Source of the DNA: Asterionellopsis glacialis
Lineage: Eukaryota; Bacillariophyta; Plagiogrammaphyceae; Rhaphoneidales; Asterionellopsidaceae
Direction of reading: 5' to 3'
NCBI GenBank assembly: GCA_014885115.2
Contig: WKLE02000932.1
Location: 1 to 29,784 of the forward strand
Length of the DNA: 29,784 nt
Part shown: positions 20,628 through 28,442 of the stretch, piece after piece
Layout: each line of letters opens with the position of its first letter
How positions within the stretch are numbered: the stretch's first letter is position 1
Notes under the pieces: generated by a model
Database searches by the model: none
What the model saw: the letters and a program-made list of their open reading frames with translations, nothing else
Told to the model about the DNA's origin: nothing
Position numbers and translations under genes: made by a program

Positions 20628-21449
20628 AATGGTTTCCTATGTTACTTGCTACAGGGGTATTCAATACTTAAGGTATCAAAGTTGAAGTTGTAGCTTTCAT
20701 GTCATTATCTTTGTGTCTTTGTTTGTTTTTACTAGAAAAGTACTTGGTCAATCAGTCTTTGACTTGAACACGATGGCGTTCAATTCCTGTTTGTTGTATT
20801 TGTTGTAGCATGGGTGCTTGTACTTAGGATGCTCTTGTTTCTTGCCATCTTTCTAATGTTGATCAATATACTTGTCCAAGGCACAGCATTCGCTGGTATC
20901 ACAAGAACTGTTCTTATGGATTTTGAAGTACTTACATTTGCCCTTTGGGATTGGTAGGTTTATCCTTGTGAGTCCTTAGTCCTAGGGCCTGACAGATCTC
21001 CTATATCGTCTGTGACTTCCATATGTTCCAGAAATTCCAGAAACACTGGTAGGCCTTTGTCTTTAGGGTCAAATCCTTGGCCTGTCATTTCCTTTTTCCA
21101 GGCAGCTTAGAGTTTTCATCCACTCCAAGGAATTTCTCTAAGTAGCCATTGAGCACGTGGAGAGCAGCTTGGTACTCTTTAGATGTTAGCTCACGTGGCT
21201 TCATGAGGAACCCGTGCATGTAGGGTTTCTGATTCATGAGCACCTTATGTGGAGAAAAATGCTTCTTGAGGTCATTGCCAACAAACTTGAAGTGCTGGAA
21301 CTCCATAGTATACTTTTCTTTGGAGTTTTGATCTTCAGGATTAAATAATAGGCTAACTTTGGCATACTGTACAGAATCTTGAGCAGGATAGGAGGCAGCA
21401 GGTAGCTTTGACCATTGCCTTGGTTGGAGTAACAAGTAACAATTTTCAT
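20621..21449 (-). pseudogene. Gy1 gag
   Basis: The ATG at 21447-21449 opens MKIVTCYSNQGNGQSYLLPP, matching Gy2's MKVITPNQGNGQSYLLSP. After a frameshift near 21370 the main frame (to 21085) reads YAKVSLLFNPEDQNSKEKYT, FKFVGNDLKKHFS and ALHVLNGYLEKFLG, words also found in decayed Gy2 gag. About 40 residues present in Gy2 between EKYT and the HFK block are absent here. The C-terminal part, 21084-20621, is in several frames with stops, and I see no zinc knuckle. Gag would form the capsid. Gy1 lacks the leader and 5' LTR beyond the ATG. Confidence 0.75.
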
Positions 21450-21454
21450 GGTCT

Positions 21455-22265
21455 AGATTCACGGTTTGCAGAGATAAAATAAAAAAAGAACAAAGGATTG
21501 TGAAGAAAGCAATCAATACTGAAGAGGCTAAAAGAAGAAGAGAACAAATCATTGAGTATGAAAAAAAACTCCAAAGAAGAAAAAAGGGAAACATCACCAG
21601 AATATGAAATTACTGATAAAAAGGTTCTTCAAGATTGTCAAGATACAGAAGAGGAACAAGATCAAAAAGCTAAAGATGACCCTGAAAAAGAGAACTTTAT
21701 AAAGATGTATGTGAAAATTACTTTCAAAATCCGTCAGATGAGTACATTCAAGACAGAAAAAATCAATTAAAAAAAAGCAAAACATATTGGAGAAGTAGCC
21801 GTTCCTAAGCAAACGCCACCTCAAGAACCACTACCAGGAAGATGGATACCACCACCAAGACCAAAAGTAAGGTTCATCCAAAAAGATGGTGAACAAACAT
21901 ATTTTTACTCTAGCTTTGCAAGTTGTTTGTATCGTCAAGGCAAGGAAGAATTGGCAGAGTTCTTGATGACTAAAGCTTTGAAAAGTTCCTATCAAATAAA
22001 CAACATTGAGAGATTGTACAATGACTTAAATGCATATATGAGACATTGTAATCCAAACAAAAAGGCATGTGATGTCAAGAGGACAATGTCTTACAAGCCA
22101 GGGATGGAAATAGTGAACATGCTGTGACTGTATTGGGTTTCTGGGTATTTGACTCAAATTTGGAACGTGCACTGCCTCTTACAGTTGCAAGCTTAGATTG
22201 GTGTTTCATGGGAAGATTTGAAAGAGTATTATATGGACACAGATGTTATATTAAAAATAAGTAAT
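21455..22265 (+). pseudogene. C-terminal part of the Ulp1 gene: coiled coil and Cys/His/Asn domain
   Basis: This probably resumes the gene cut at 8902. It opens with DKIKKEQRIVKKAINTEEAK, an extended charged coiled coil like that before the insertion. After frameshifts near 21590 and 21770 comes a Pro-rich linker (TPPQEPLPGRWIPPPRP), then YFYSSFASCLYRQGKEELAE (Cys codon 21924-21926), and about 65 residues later, across a frameshift near 22105, HAVTVLGFWVFDSN (His 22118-22120, Asn 22157-22159) and ALPLTVASLDWC. A Cys in a SxxSCLY word followed by HAV...G and a FDSN word recalls papain-like cysteine peptidases; that is inference. Stops follow from 22265. Assignment to the 5368 gene rests on strand, composition and coiled-coil continuity. 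Confidence 0.55.
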
Positions 22266-22659
22266 AATTACTTAAAACATTATATTATTTATTATATCAT
22301 TTATGATCATTTGCTAAAACAATCTTTTGCAAGCCTAAAATTTTTCTTTCCAAGTATCCAGAGAATCAACCACAAACACTTGAGAACAATCCTTGTAATA
22401 GTACTTTACTGATTTTTCAACTACATTTTCAATACAGGATGCAGGTCCTTTGATGTCATGTAATGACAACATAGTGTATTGATTTTTTACCATCTTCATC
22501 AAATGGGAAAAAAAAAGACTTGACAAGAACAGATAATTCCATTGGATAATCAGTTGCACAGATAAAATGGCATAGATACCACTGGCTATATTCAGAGAAT
22601 AACCAACAGCATTGTTGATTTGGACAAATGTCACCATTTTTCAATATGTTTATAGCAAT

Positions 22660-23110
22660 GAAATGGATGTAATCTGTATAAAACATCATCGATATATACT
22701 TCAGAACCAATAGTTATTGATTTGCCAGTTTCTCACTTCAATATATATTCTCCTAGATATTGTAATAAATCCGCATCTATCGCATGTGTCTGTCTTTGTT
22801 AAATTCAATGTCATAGTACAATTGATCATTGTCATTCTTTTTATTTCTATAAAACAAGTAGTTCCTTATAAGCAGATACTGTTATTTGGTTGTACCTCGG
22901 GTTTTGTTTTCCATTCATCATCATTTATGTACATTTTGGCCAAGTCAATACTATAATGCTCATGACATTGACTAGCAGTTTCAGTAGCTAATGCATCAGG
23001 CCTTTTTGATTGCAAACAGCTTGTTTCTTCATATTCTCTATGTATCCATTCTTAGGCATTGCATTGTTGACATTTTGTGGTCTTCCATTTTTTTTTGGCA
23101 ATGCATTTAT
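22660..23110 (-). repeat. Tandem duplication inside the transposase gene, copy 1
   Basis: It shares long words with 23167-23515 at an offset of about 507 bp, for example ATATACTTCAGAACCAATAG and TATATTCTCCTAGATATTG, then a TAGTACAATTG(A/G)TCATTGTC block and TAAAACAAGTAGT. Confidence 0.8.
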
Positions 23111-23166
23111 ACTGCATTCAATTACTTTGGTAGTAACAGTAATCAAACCAGGGTGATTTGGAACAA

Positions 23167-23515
23167 TAAGATGGATGTGCTCTGTATGATAATCATTGAT
23201 ATATACTTCAGAACCAATAGTAATCAGTCTCCCATTTCAATATATATTCTCCTAGATATTGTAATAAATCCAAATCATGGCTTTTTCTTAAATCAATGTG
23301 ATAGTACAATTGGTCATTGTCGTTTTTTAACTTCTATAAAACAAGTAGTCCCAAGTTAATGCTAAAATGTTCATGATATTTACTAGCAGTTGGAATGGCT
23401 AATAGATCAGGCCTTTTTTTTTAGGACAATGAGGTGGTTTCTTAACATTTTCAATATTTTTACATTTTCAGGCCTTGCAGGATTGACATTTTGTGAATTT
23501 CCATTTTTTTAAATT
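23167..23515 (-). repeat. Tandem duplication inside the transposase gene, copy 2
   Basis: Partner of 22660-23110, shorter through small deletions. This copy preserves the better YRAHPSY...PWFDY wording. Confidence 0.8.
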
Positions 23516-23571
23516 ATATCTCACAATATGTGCTATCTGATGTAACTTTGTTATTTTCAGACCATTGGCCC

Positions 23572-23588
23572 TTGTTTTATCAATAACC
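23572..23588. repeat. Left target-site duplication of LINE3 (17 bp)
   Basis: TTGTTTTATCAATAACC matches 28426-28442 (TTGTTTTATGAACAACC) at 15 of 17 positions. Confidence 0.8.
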
Positions 23589-25504
23589 TCTGCTGTGTAT
23601 ACATGAATTATATATTTTCCAGTATTTAGTGTACCAGGTAAAAATAATTTTGATCATAGTAGTTGTCCATGTGTGTCTGTTGTGTTTAGTGGTAGTTTGA
23701 CATGCGTAGTGTTTAGTTTTGAGTTCTGTTTATTTTGCTGCAAACCTGCCTTTTATTATTTTGATCCAGCCTATCTTGGATTGTAGATCGTAAACCTCTT
23801 CTACCAGAGTGCCAGGTGTGATCTCTGATGAACAAAAAACAATTTGATTCCATATAACAATCTGTCTCGTAAGCAGGATTCAGAGGATATTTAGTCACAA
23901 GTGAGTCCTAGGTTTTGCAAGAGATGTTTCCTAGATTGTACTAATTCTTCGTGTTTGCTTCTAAAATGATGGACAAAATCTTCCACCTGCAGGTCACAAC
24001 CCGGACAAATTGATGATGTTGTTTCTTTGTCATACCAAGATGTTACTGTGTTCAATGGCAAATGAGAATGGATGTGTTTTATCAGAATTGGATGTCGAGG
24101 TGACATGTAAGCAATCACTGTTGATAAAGCTCATTGATTAATCAATCGGAAATGATGTGTAGATATTGATTGTCTCTCCATGATGTAGGCTTCTAATGGC
24201 TGAGCATAGCATGTGTGGCATATCCTCAATGGATATTTCCCATTGCATGTGATGCTATTGATATTAAGTTTTGCAGGGTTGTTAGGGAACTGGATGACTT
24301 GAGAAGTATTATGAGATTGCCTTCACTGATGCATGAATCCTGCGAGATGGTCTGCTTCTACATTGAGTTGTACCAGGAGAGGTTAATCTGTAACATTTGT
24401 TTGTTCATCTTGATGACCTTTCACAAGGATCAGTTCATAACAGAGAAGTTTATCTAGAGTCTCCACTATCATATGATTTACATCCCAGTCTTCTAGCAGT
24501 TTCAAATTTGGTGACCAATGTTCTTGAGCCTGCAAATTCCTAATACATACGAGCAATGATTGGCTGTCTGTGTGCTGGTATAATTGTAGATGCTCTTGCC
24601 ATTCAATAGTATAATATTGATGAGGTAAGTATAGAAATTGCACCCATGAGAGAAAACCGTAAGCCTCTGCTCCCATCGAGGACCCAATGGAGCATCCATA
24701 TGCCCATCCTGCACAAGATGCTAATCTTGGCCCAGTTGACAATGCCACAACCCATCAAAATGTGCCCGTGCCTTTGTCAGAGACAGAACCATTGCTAGTG
24801 ATTACAACTGCTGCAGTTTGGATTGCTTCAATGATCAAATATATTGAGACTTTTAGCTTGAGATTGAGGTGTAATTGCTGGGACCATGGTGGCTGTTGTT
24901 GGAGAAAGTGCTGAAAGTCTGAAGGGTTGATAATTGATGTGGCTTTCCTGAAGTGCATGGGTTGTTTGATACGCCATTTGTTCCCAATAGGTTCAACGTC
25001 GACCGGAACACTTGAGAATGCAAAGTGAATGGTGGTATTATTTGTTGGATAATAAATGTTGGAGGAATTTGACTTGTATTCATAGTATTGGTTTTGAATG
25101 TGGATGAAGAGGATCACTGATATGTTGTTGTTGTAGCTGAACCGGCATTGCAGTAACTTGTTGTATGGGTGTAACTATTCCAGTAGAGGCAGGTTCATGG
25201 AGTCTGCATTTCTTTATAGCAAATAACCAACATGCGTGTTGTCACAATTACCAGGAAATTTCATCAGGTTTGTCTTGTTTGAACTGTCTCCCTTGTGTAG
25301 TGTTTAATGTAAGGAGCGATTCGCAACATCCAAGATAGTAATAGCTTGCAAGTATAGTCTGCAGTAGTTTATTAGTCTGATTTTCTGTGGTTTGAGTTTC
25401 CTTGCAGTAAGGACTAAGTCCATGATGCAACGATCATTAGTACGTTGTAAGTTATTGCATTGGTCAATTTTAAGTAATATTGTACCATCAAAAGTGTGTA
25501 GATA
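23589..25504 (-). pseudogene. LINE3 inverted segment: RT end, RNase H, zinc finger
   Basis: Reading the minus strand from 25504: LHTFDGTILLKID (post-RT region, as LINE1 near 16930), DRCIMDLVL, then SVPVDVEPIGNKW, RNase H (24383-24840) with SNGSV, AEAYGFLSWVQF, HTDSQSLLV and VKGHQDEQ, then IPLN-type sequence, CPGCDLQVEDFVHHF (24000-24040) and GRFA...TWTTTMIKIIF to about 23640, ending near CIHSR. The first RNase H Asp is Asn (codon 24791-24793); LINE1 keeps GAT at the same place. Compared with LINE1, about 20 residues are missing near 25330. Numerous stops and shifts are present. Confidence 0.85.
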
Positions 25505-25732
25505 TGTCCCAACAAGCTGCTATTAGAAAAACCAGAGCATTGGAAGAAATGAAAGCAGCCTACACACTCAAACACTAGGTACTTTCTTGAGACAGATCCA
25601 TATTATTCAATTCTTTTGAGGAACACACTCACAATAAAACAACTACCCAAATGCAAAACTGGCTTGCAGTTTGGCGTCCTACCATTATACAAAGCGTGAA
25701 ACATGCTAAGTCATGGGCAATCAAAGGCATCT
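25505..25732 (+). pseudogene. LINE3 sense segment, ORF2 C-terminus up to the Gy2 insertion
   Basis: The plus strand reads QQAAIRKTRALEEMKAAYTL, two stops (TAG, TGA), DRSILFNSFEEHTHNKTTTQ, then SVKHAKSWAIKGIC, parallel to LINE1 15030-14790 on the minus strand. The reading resumes at 28280 with INHYFQF. Gy2 occupies the gap. Confidence 0.85.
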
Positions 25733-25737
25733 GCACC
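25733..25737. repeat. Gy2 target-site duplication, left (GCACC)
   Basis: GCACC here and at 28275-28279. Removing the element and one copy restores the LINE words for ICTIN in frame. Seven extra bases (TGCACTT) separate this copy from the LTR tip at 25745. Confidence 0.7.
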
Positions 25738-25744
25738 TGCACTT

Positions 25745-26203
25745 TGCTGACAACAATTATTGAAAAGTGATAGAAAATGGTGTACAAAATATTAGAGTGA
25801 ATAAATTATGTGCTATTTTAACTAGTTGCTAAAAATACTCGACAAATCACCAATTTGTCTTCTTGACCCAATTGCAGTACAGGATCCTACAGCAAATCTA
25901 CTAAGAGTTCGGATTCCAATGGAGTCTGGTGTTAAGATGTGATCTAAACTCCCCAAGGCAGCCAATCCGAATGCGCCAGGCTGGCACATCACCATTTTCC
26001 GGCTTGGTGCATCATGCTTCTGCTGCAAAGTGGAATTTGATACGTTTCACTTGTGACATCAGCGTTTGCATGAATGCTGCAGGTCACTGCACATTTGCAT
26101 TTGTCTGTTCAATGATGTCATCATGTCATCTTGTCCATCTGTCTGCTGGATGAGGTCATCATGTCATCTTGTCTGTCAAAGTCCATGATGTCATTGCATC
26201 ACA
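25745..26203 (-). repeat. Gy2 3' LTR
   Basis: It starts (plus) TGCTGACAACAATTATTG and ends GCATCACA. Its 459 bp match the first 459 bp of the 5' LTR; the last ~41 bp of the 5' LTR have no counterpart here. Two 19-bp copies of GTCATCATGTCATCTTGTC lie at 26117-26135 and 26155-26173. Confidence 0.85.
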
Positions 26204-26214
26204 GTCCCTCCTAC
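26204..26214 (-). other. Gy2 polypurine tract
   Basis: The minus strand reads GTAGGAGGGAC directly before the LTR start TGTGATGC, a good plus-strand primer. Confidence 0.65.
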
Positions 26215-26320
26215 GATGTCCAGAGATCTAGTACTTAAAATGTTTATGCAGCAGTGGCAGTGTGGTAAGGCTTACCACGGCGAATATTGAGTCTGTCAAG
26301 TACTTGTCCACATTGAATTG

Positions 26321-26700
26321 TTACAGTGCCATTGCAGTGTACTTGAACTTGACAAACAACAAATGGTCCATGGTGTGGTTATTGCCTACTTTCCAATCAT
26401 GTTCAATTATCTTGGCGTTTTTGAGCTGATTTTTGCTAGCTATTCTAGCTTGTTTCCTACTATGTATGTGTTCCCAGTTTGCTTCGTGTTGAAGGTTAAA
26501 TATCATATCTCTACCAAAACCTAGCTGGTCAGGTGTAGCTTGGAGAGTAGTATGATAAGTGCAATGTACGGCGTACACTATGGCAGCTAGTACACCGGCC
26601 CAGGGGTTTTCTTTGGTACTATGTTGTACCTCGTGGGTTCGTATCATGTTACCCACTACTTGATGAATCCTCTCCAAGATGGTTTTCTGCGTTATTCGCT
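26321..26700 (-). pseudogene. Gy2 integrase C-terminal remnant
   Basis: The frame reads ERIHQVVGNMIRTHEVQHST, HTTLQATPDQLGFGRDMIF, NLQHEANWEHIHSRKQARIA and EHDWKVGN, then departs where Gy1 has KALLENNWPNL. It matches Gy1 11740-12125. The Glu of ERIHQ corresponds to the last DDE residue, but the first two Asp blocks are deleted. The junction to gag-derived sequence lies at about 26690-26705, where the words CAGAAAACCATC fade from similarity with Gy1 integrase. Confidence 0.75.
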
Positions 26701-26704
26701 ACAT

Positions 26705-27714
26705 TATTTGCTACAGAGGTATGATCTCATTCATCATCACTATCAATACCTAAGGTATCAAAGTTGAAGTTGTAGCATTGTTCTACATCAGTAGCAGTAT
26801 CATCAGATTTCTTGTCAGTATCATTGCATTTGTGCTTGTTTTTACTAGATGAGTCCTTAGTCAATAAATCTTTGACTTGAACTGCGATGGCGTTCGATTC
26901 CTGCTTGTTGTACTTATTGTACCGCAGGCGCTTGTATTTTGGCTGTTCTTGGTATCATGCAAACTGTTTTTGTGAATCTTATACGCTTGTCTTTGTTTGC
27001 CTTATTATCTTTACTTTCTCAGCCATTTGTTGGATTGTTAGGTTTATTCTTAAGAGGCGGTTTATCTTTGGTCCTAGGGCCTGACGGGTCTCCTATGTTG
27101 TCCATAACTTCCATACGTTCCAGAAATTCCAGCAACGCTGGCAGGGCTTTATCCTGAGGGTCAAATCCTTCACGTGTCAGTTCCTTGCTCCAAGTAGCAG
27201 GATTTCCCAATTCAAGGATCTCAGGTCATTTATTTTTGGAAAACCTGGAGTTTTTGTCTGCTCCAGGGAACTTCTCTAAGTAGCCATTGAGCATGTGAAG
27301 AGCAGCTTGGTACTCTTTGGACGTTAGTGCAGGTGGCTTCCTGAGGAATTGTTGCATATAGCATTTCGGCTTCATTGGCGCCTTAAGTGGGAAAAATGCT
27401 TCTTGAGGTCATCTCCAACCAACTTGAAGTGCTCCACCATCTTGTTTTTGCATTAAGTAGCAGCGGCATTGAATACATGCAGACCTTTGCCGCATAATAA
27501 AGAATGTGCCATCGAGTAGTAAGCAATCACTTGATCCAGATTTTTGAATCAGTCTAGTGTACTTCTCTTCAGAGTTTTGGTCTCTGGGATTTGATAGCAG
27601 GCTAACTTTTGCATACTGCGCTTTAGCTAGCTCTTCTGTACTCAAAATCTCAAGCAGGATAGGAGACAGCAGATAGCTTTGACCATTGCCTTGGTTAGGA
27701 GTGATGACTTTCAT
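26705..27714 (-). pseudogene. Gy2 gag
   Basis: The ATG at 27712-27714 opens MKVITPNQGNGQSYLLSPIL. The frame to 27409 has EELAKAQYAKVSLLSNPRDQ and SSDCLLLDGTFFIMRQRSAC. A frameshift near 27435 leads to EHFKLVGDDLKKHF and, decayed, the VLNGYLEKF block near 27270. Further down (27019-27210) it reads NPATWSKELTREGFDPQDKA, LPALLEFLERMEVMDNIGDP and KPPLKNK, the conserved middle of this gag, and near 26745 FDTLGIDSDDE close to the C-terminus. I see no zinc knuckle. Confidence 0.75.
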
Positions 27715-27774
27715 TATTGAATTGGGTGAAATTGGAATAATATTTGATAGTTACTTACCACTTTTTGCGTGGAG
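27715..27774 (-). other. Gy2 leader between 5' LTR and gag
   Basis: Sixty bases. The minus strand after the LTR reads CTCCACGCAAAAAGTGGTAAGTAA. A canonical initiator-Met primer-binding site is not apparent; TGGTAAGT, about 14 nt in, is only a weak candidate. Confidence 0.5.
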
Positions 27775-28274
27775 TGTTAACACTATTCACTAAAAAGTGA
27801 TAGAAAATGGAGTACAAATTATTAGAGTGAATAAATTATGAGCTATTTTAACTTGTTGCTAAAAATACTTGACAATTCACCAATTTGTCTTGGCAACCCA
27901 AATGCAGTAACGGGTCCTACGGCGGATCTACTTAGAGTTTGGATTACAACGGAGTTTGGTTTTAACATGTGAACCAAACTCACCGAGGTAGCCAATCAGA
28001 ATGCGCAAGGCTGGCGCATCACCTTGTTCTGGTGTGATGCATCATGCTTCTGCTGCGGAATGGAATTTGCTACGCTTTGCTTGGGACATCAGCATTTGCA
28101 TGAATATGGCACGTCACTGCATGTTTGCGTCTGTCTGTTTGATGACATCATCACATCATCTCATCTGTCTGTCTGCTTGATGACCTTATCAGGTCATCTT
28201 GTCAGTCCTAGTCTGTGATATCATCGAATCACGATCAATCCATACTATGGTTTATTTGTGACTTGCCCACTGCA
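27775..28274 (-). repeat. Gy2 5' LTR
   Basis: It starts (plus) TGTTAACACTATTC and ends GCCCACTGCA, 500 bp. The outer ~41 bp (TGCAGTGGGCAAGTCACAA on minus) match the start of the Gy1 LTR (TGCAGTAGGTGAGTCACAA) but are missing from the Gy2 3' LTR. Many differences from the 3' LTR are at CpG sites, for example ACGGCGG against ACAGCAA. Confidence 0.85.
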
Positions 28275-28279
28275 GCACC
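28275..28279. repeat. Gy2 target-site duplication, right (GCACC)
   Basis: See 25733-25737. It is directly followed by ATCAATCACTATTTTCAATT, the LINE INHYFQF words. Confidence 0.7.
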
Positions 28280-28425
28280 ATCAATCACTATTTTCAATTT
28301 CAACCAGATTGAACATGTTCAATACAAAATACATTAATCTGATGGTTCAGGCTGTCGTCACAAGTAGAATCGGTATCCAAGGTTATCACTAGCTGCAGCA
28401 ATTAATAAATAGAACATTGTTATTA
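28280..28425 (+). pseudogene. LINE3 ORF2 end, 3' UTR and tail
   Basis: The last ORF2 residues (INHYFQFQPD, stop TGA near 28310) are followed by the family 3' UTR block at 28339-28400 and TTAATAAATAGAACATTGTT with an ATT/GTT tail. The tail runs into the duplicated target at 28426. Confidence 0.85.
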
Positions 28426-28442
28426 TTGTTTTATGAACAACC
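28426..28442. repeat. Right target-site duplication of LINE3
   Basis: TTGTTTTATGAACAACC, 15 of 17 identical to 23572-23588. Confidence 0.8.

Larger units (their letters stand above)
11251..21450 (-). mobile_element. Gy1: Ty3/gypsy LTR retrotransposon, split by LINE1 and lacking its 5' LTR
   Basis: Minus-strand order: gag (21449-20621), [LINE1], protease, RT, RNase H, integrase, polypurine tract, 3' LTR (11680-11251). RT before integrase is the Ty3/gypsy order. The gag and LTR match those of Gy2 (25738-28274). No LTR follows gag on the high-coordinate side, where the sequence passes into plus-strand coding DNA within about 10-30 bp. The first 11 bp of the LTR also occur at 8910-8920 because LINE2 inserted across the LTR edge. 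Confidence 0.85.
22335..23571 (-). pseudogene. KDZ/Plavaka-like transposase, C-terminal part
   Basis: The far C-terminus (22335-22640) reads LHDIKGPASCIENVVEKSVK and ends VDSLDTWKEKF before a stop. Upstream are DEDGKKSIHYVVI, then GSEVYIDDVLYR and YRAHPSY...PWFDY words. These parallel the C-terminal domain of KDZ/Plavaka transposases as I recall them (YRAHP...PWYDW, later a D-x-W-x-x-x-F end). The region contains two tandem copies of the GSEVYI block about 507 bp apart, and many frameshifts. The frame appears to continue beyond LINE3 at 28443: joining the flanks without one duplication copy keeps the same strand and coding character. The end lies only ~70 bp from the end of the convergent plus-strand gene. 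Confidence 0.65.
25738..28274 (-). mobile_element. Gy2: internally deleted Ty3/gypsy element with both LTRs
   Basis: Minus-strand order: 5' LTR (28274-27775), short leader, gag, then directly the integrase C-terminus, polypurine tract and 3' LTR (26203-25745). Protease, RT, RNase H and most of integrase are missing. The gag and integrase words match Gy1. The element interrupts LINE3 inside its ORF2 C-terminus and is flanked by GCACC. It could only have moved with enzymes from a complete relative, or the deletion came after insertion. Confidence 0.85.
23589..28425 (+). mobile_element. LINE3: 5'-inverted (twin-primed) non-LTR insertion, split by Gy2
   Basis: The 3' segment is sense on plus (25505-25737 and 28280-28425). 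The 5' segment is inverted (23589-25504, sense on minus). The inverted segment ends at the residues matching LINE1 CKHGK, and the sense segment begins at those matching LINE1 SQRAAIRK, so the two are adjacent or nearly so in the parental LINE. Imperfect 17-bp duplications flank the whole. This is the arrangement that twin priming produces. The family is that of LINE1. Confidence 0.85.

Noticed and set aside
21085..21597. A membrane protein in the first part of the 21085-21597 minus frame (Phe/Leu/Ser-rich)
   Set aside because: The hydrophobic start is antisense to the Lys/Glu-rich coiled coil on plus; only the part below ~21370 is real gag.
22717..23359. Hydrophobic plus-strand frames (YILLDIVINP and similar) as small membrane proteins
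   Set aside because: They are antisense to the duplicated transposase C-terminus and repeat only because the underlying DNA is duplicated.
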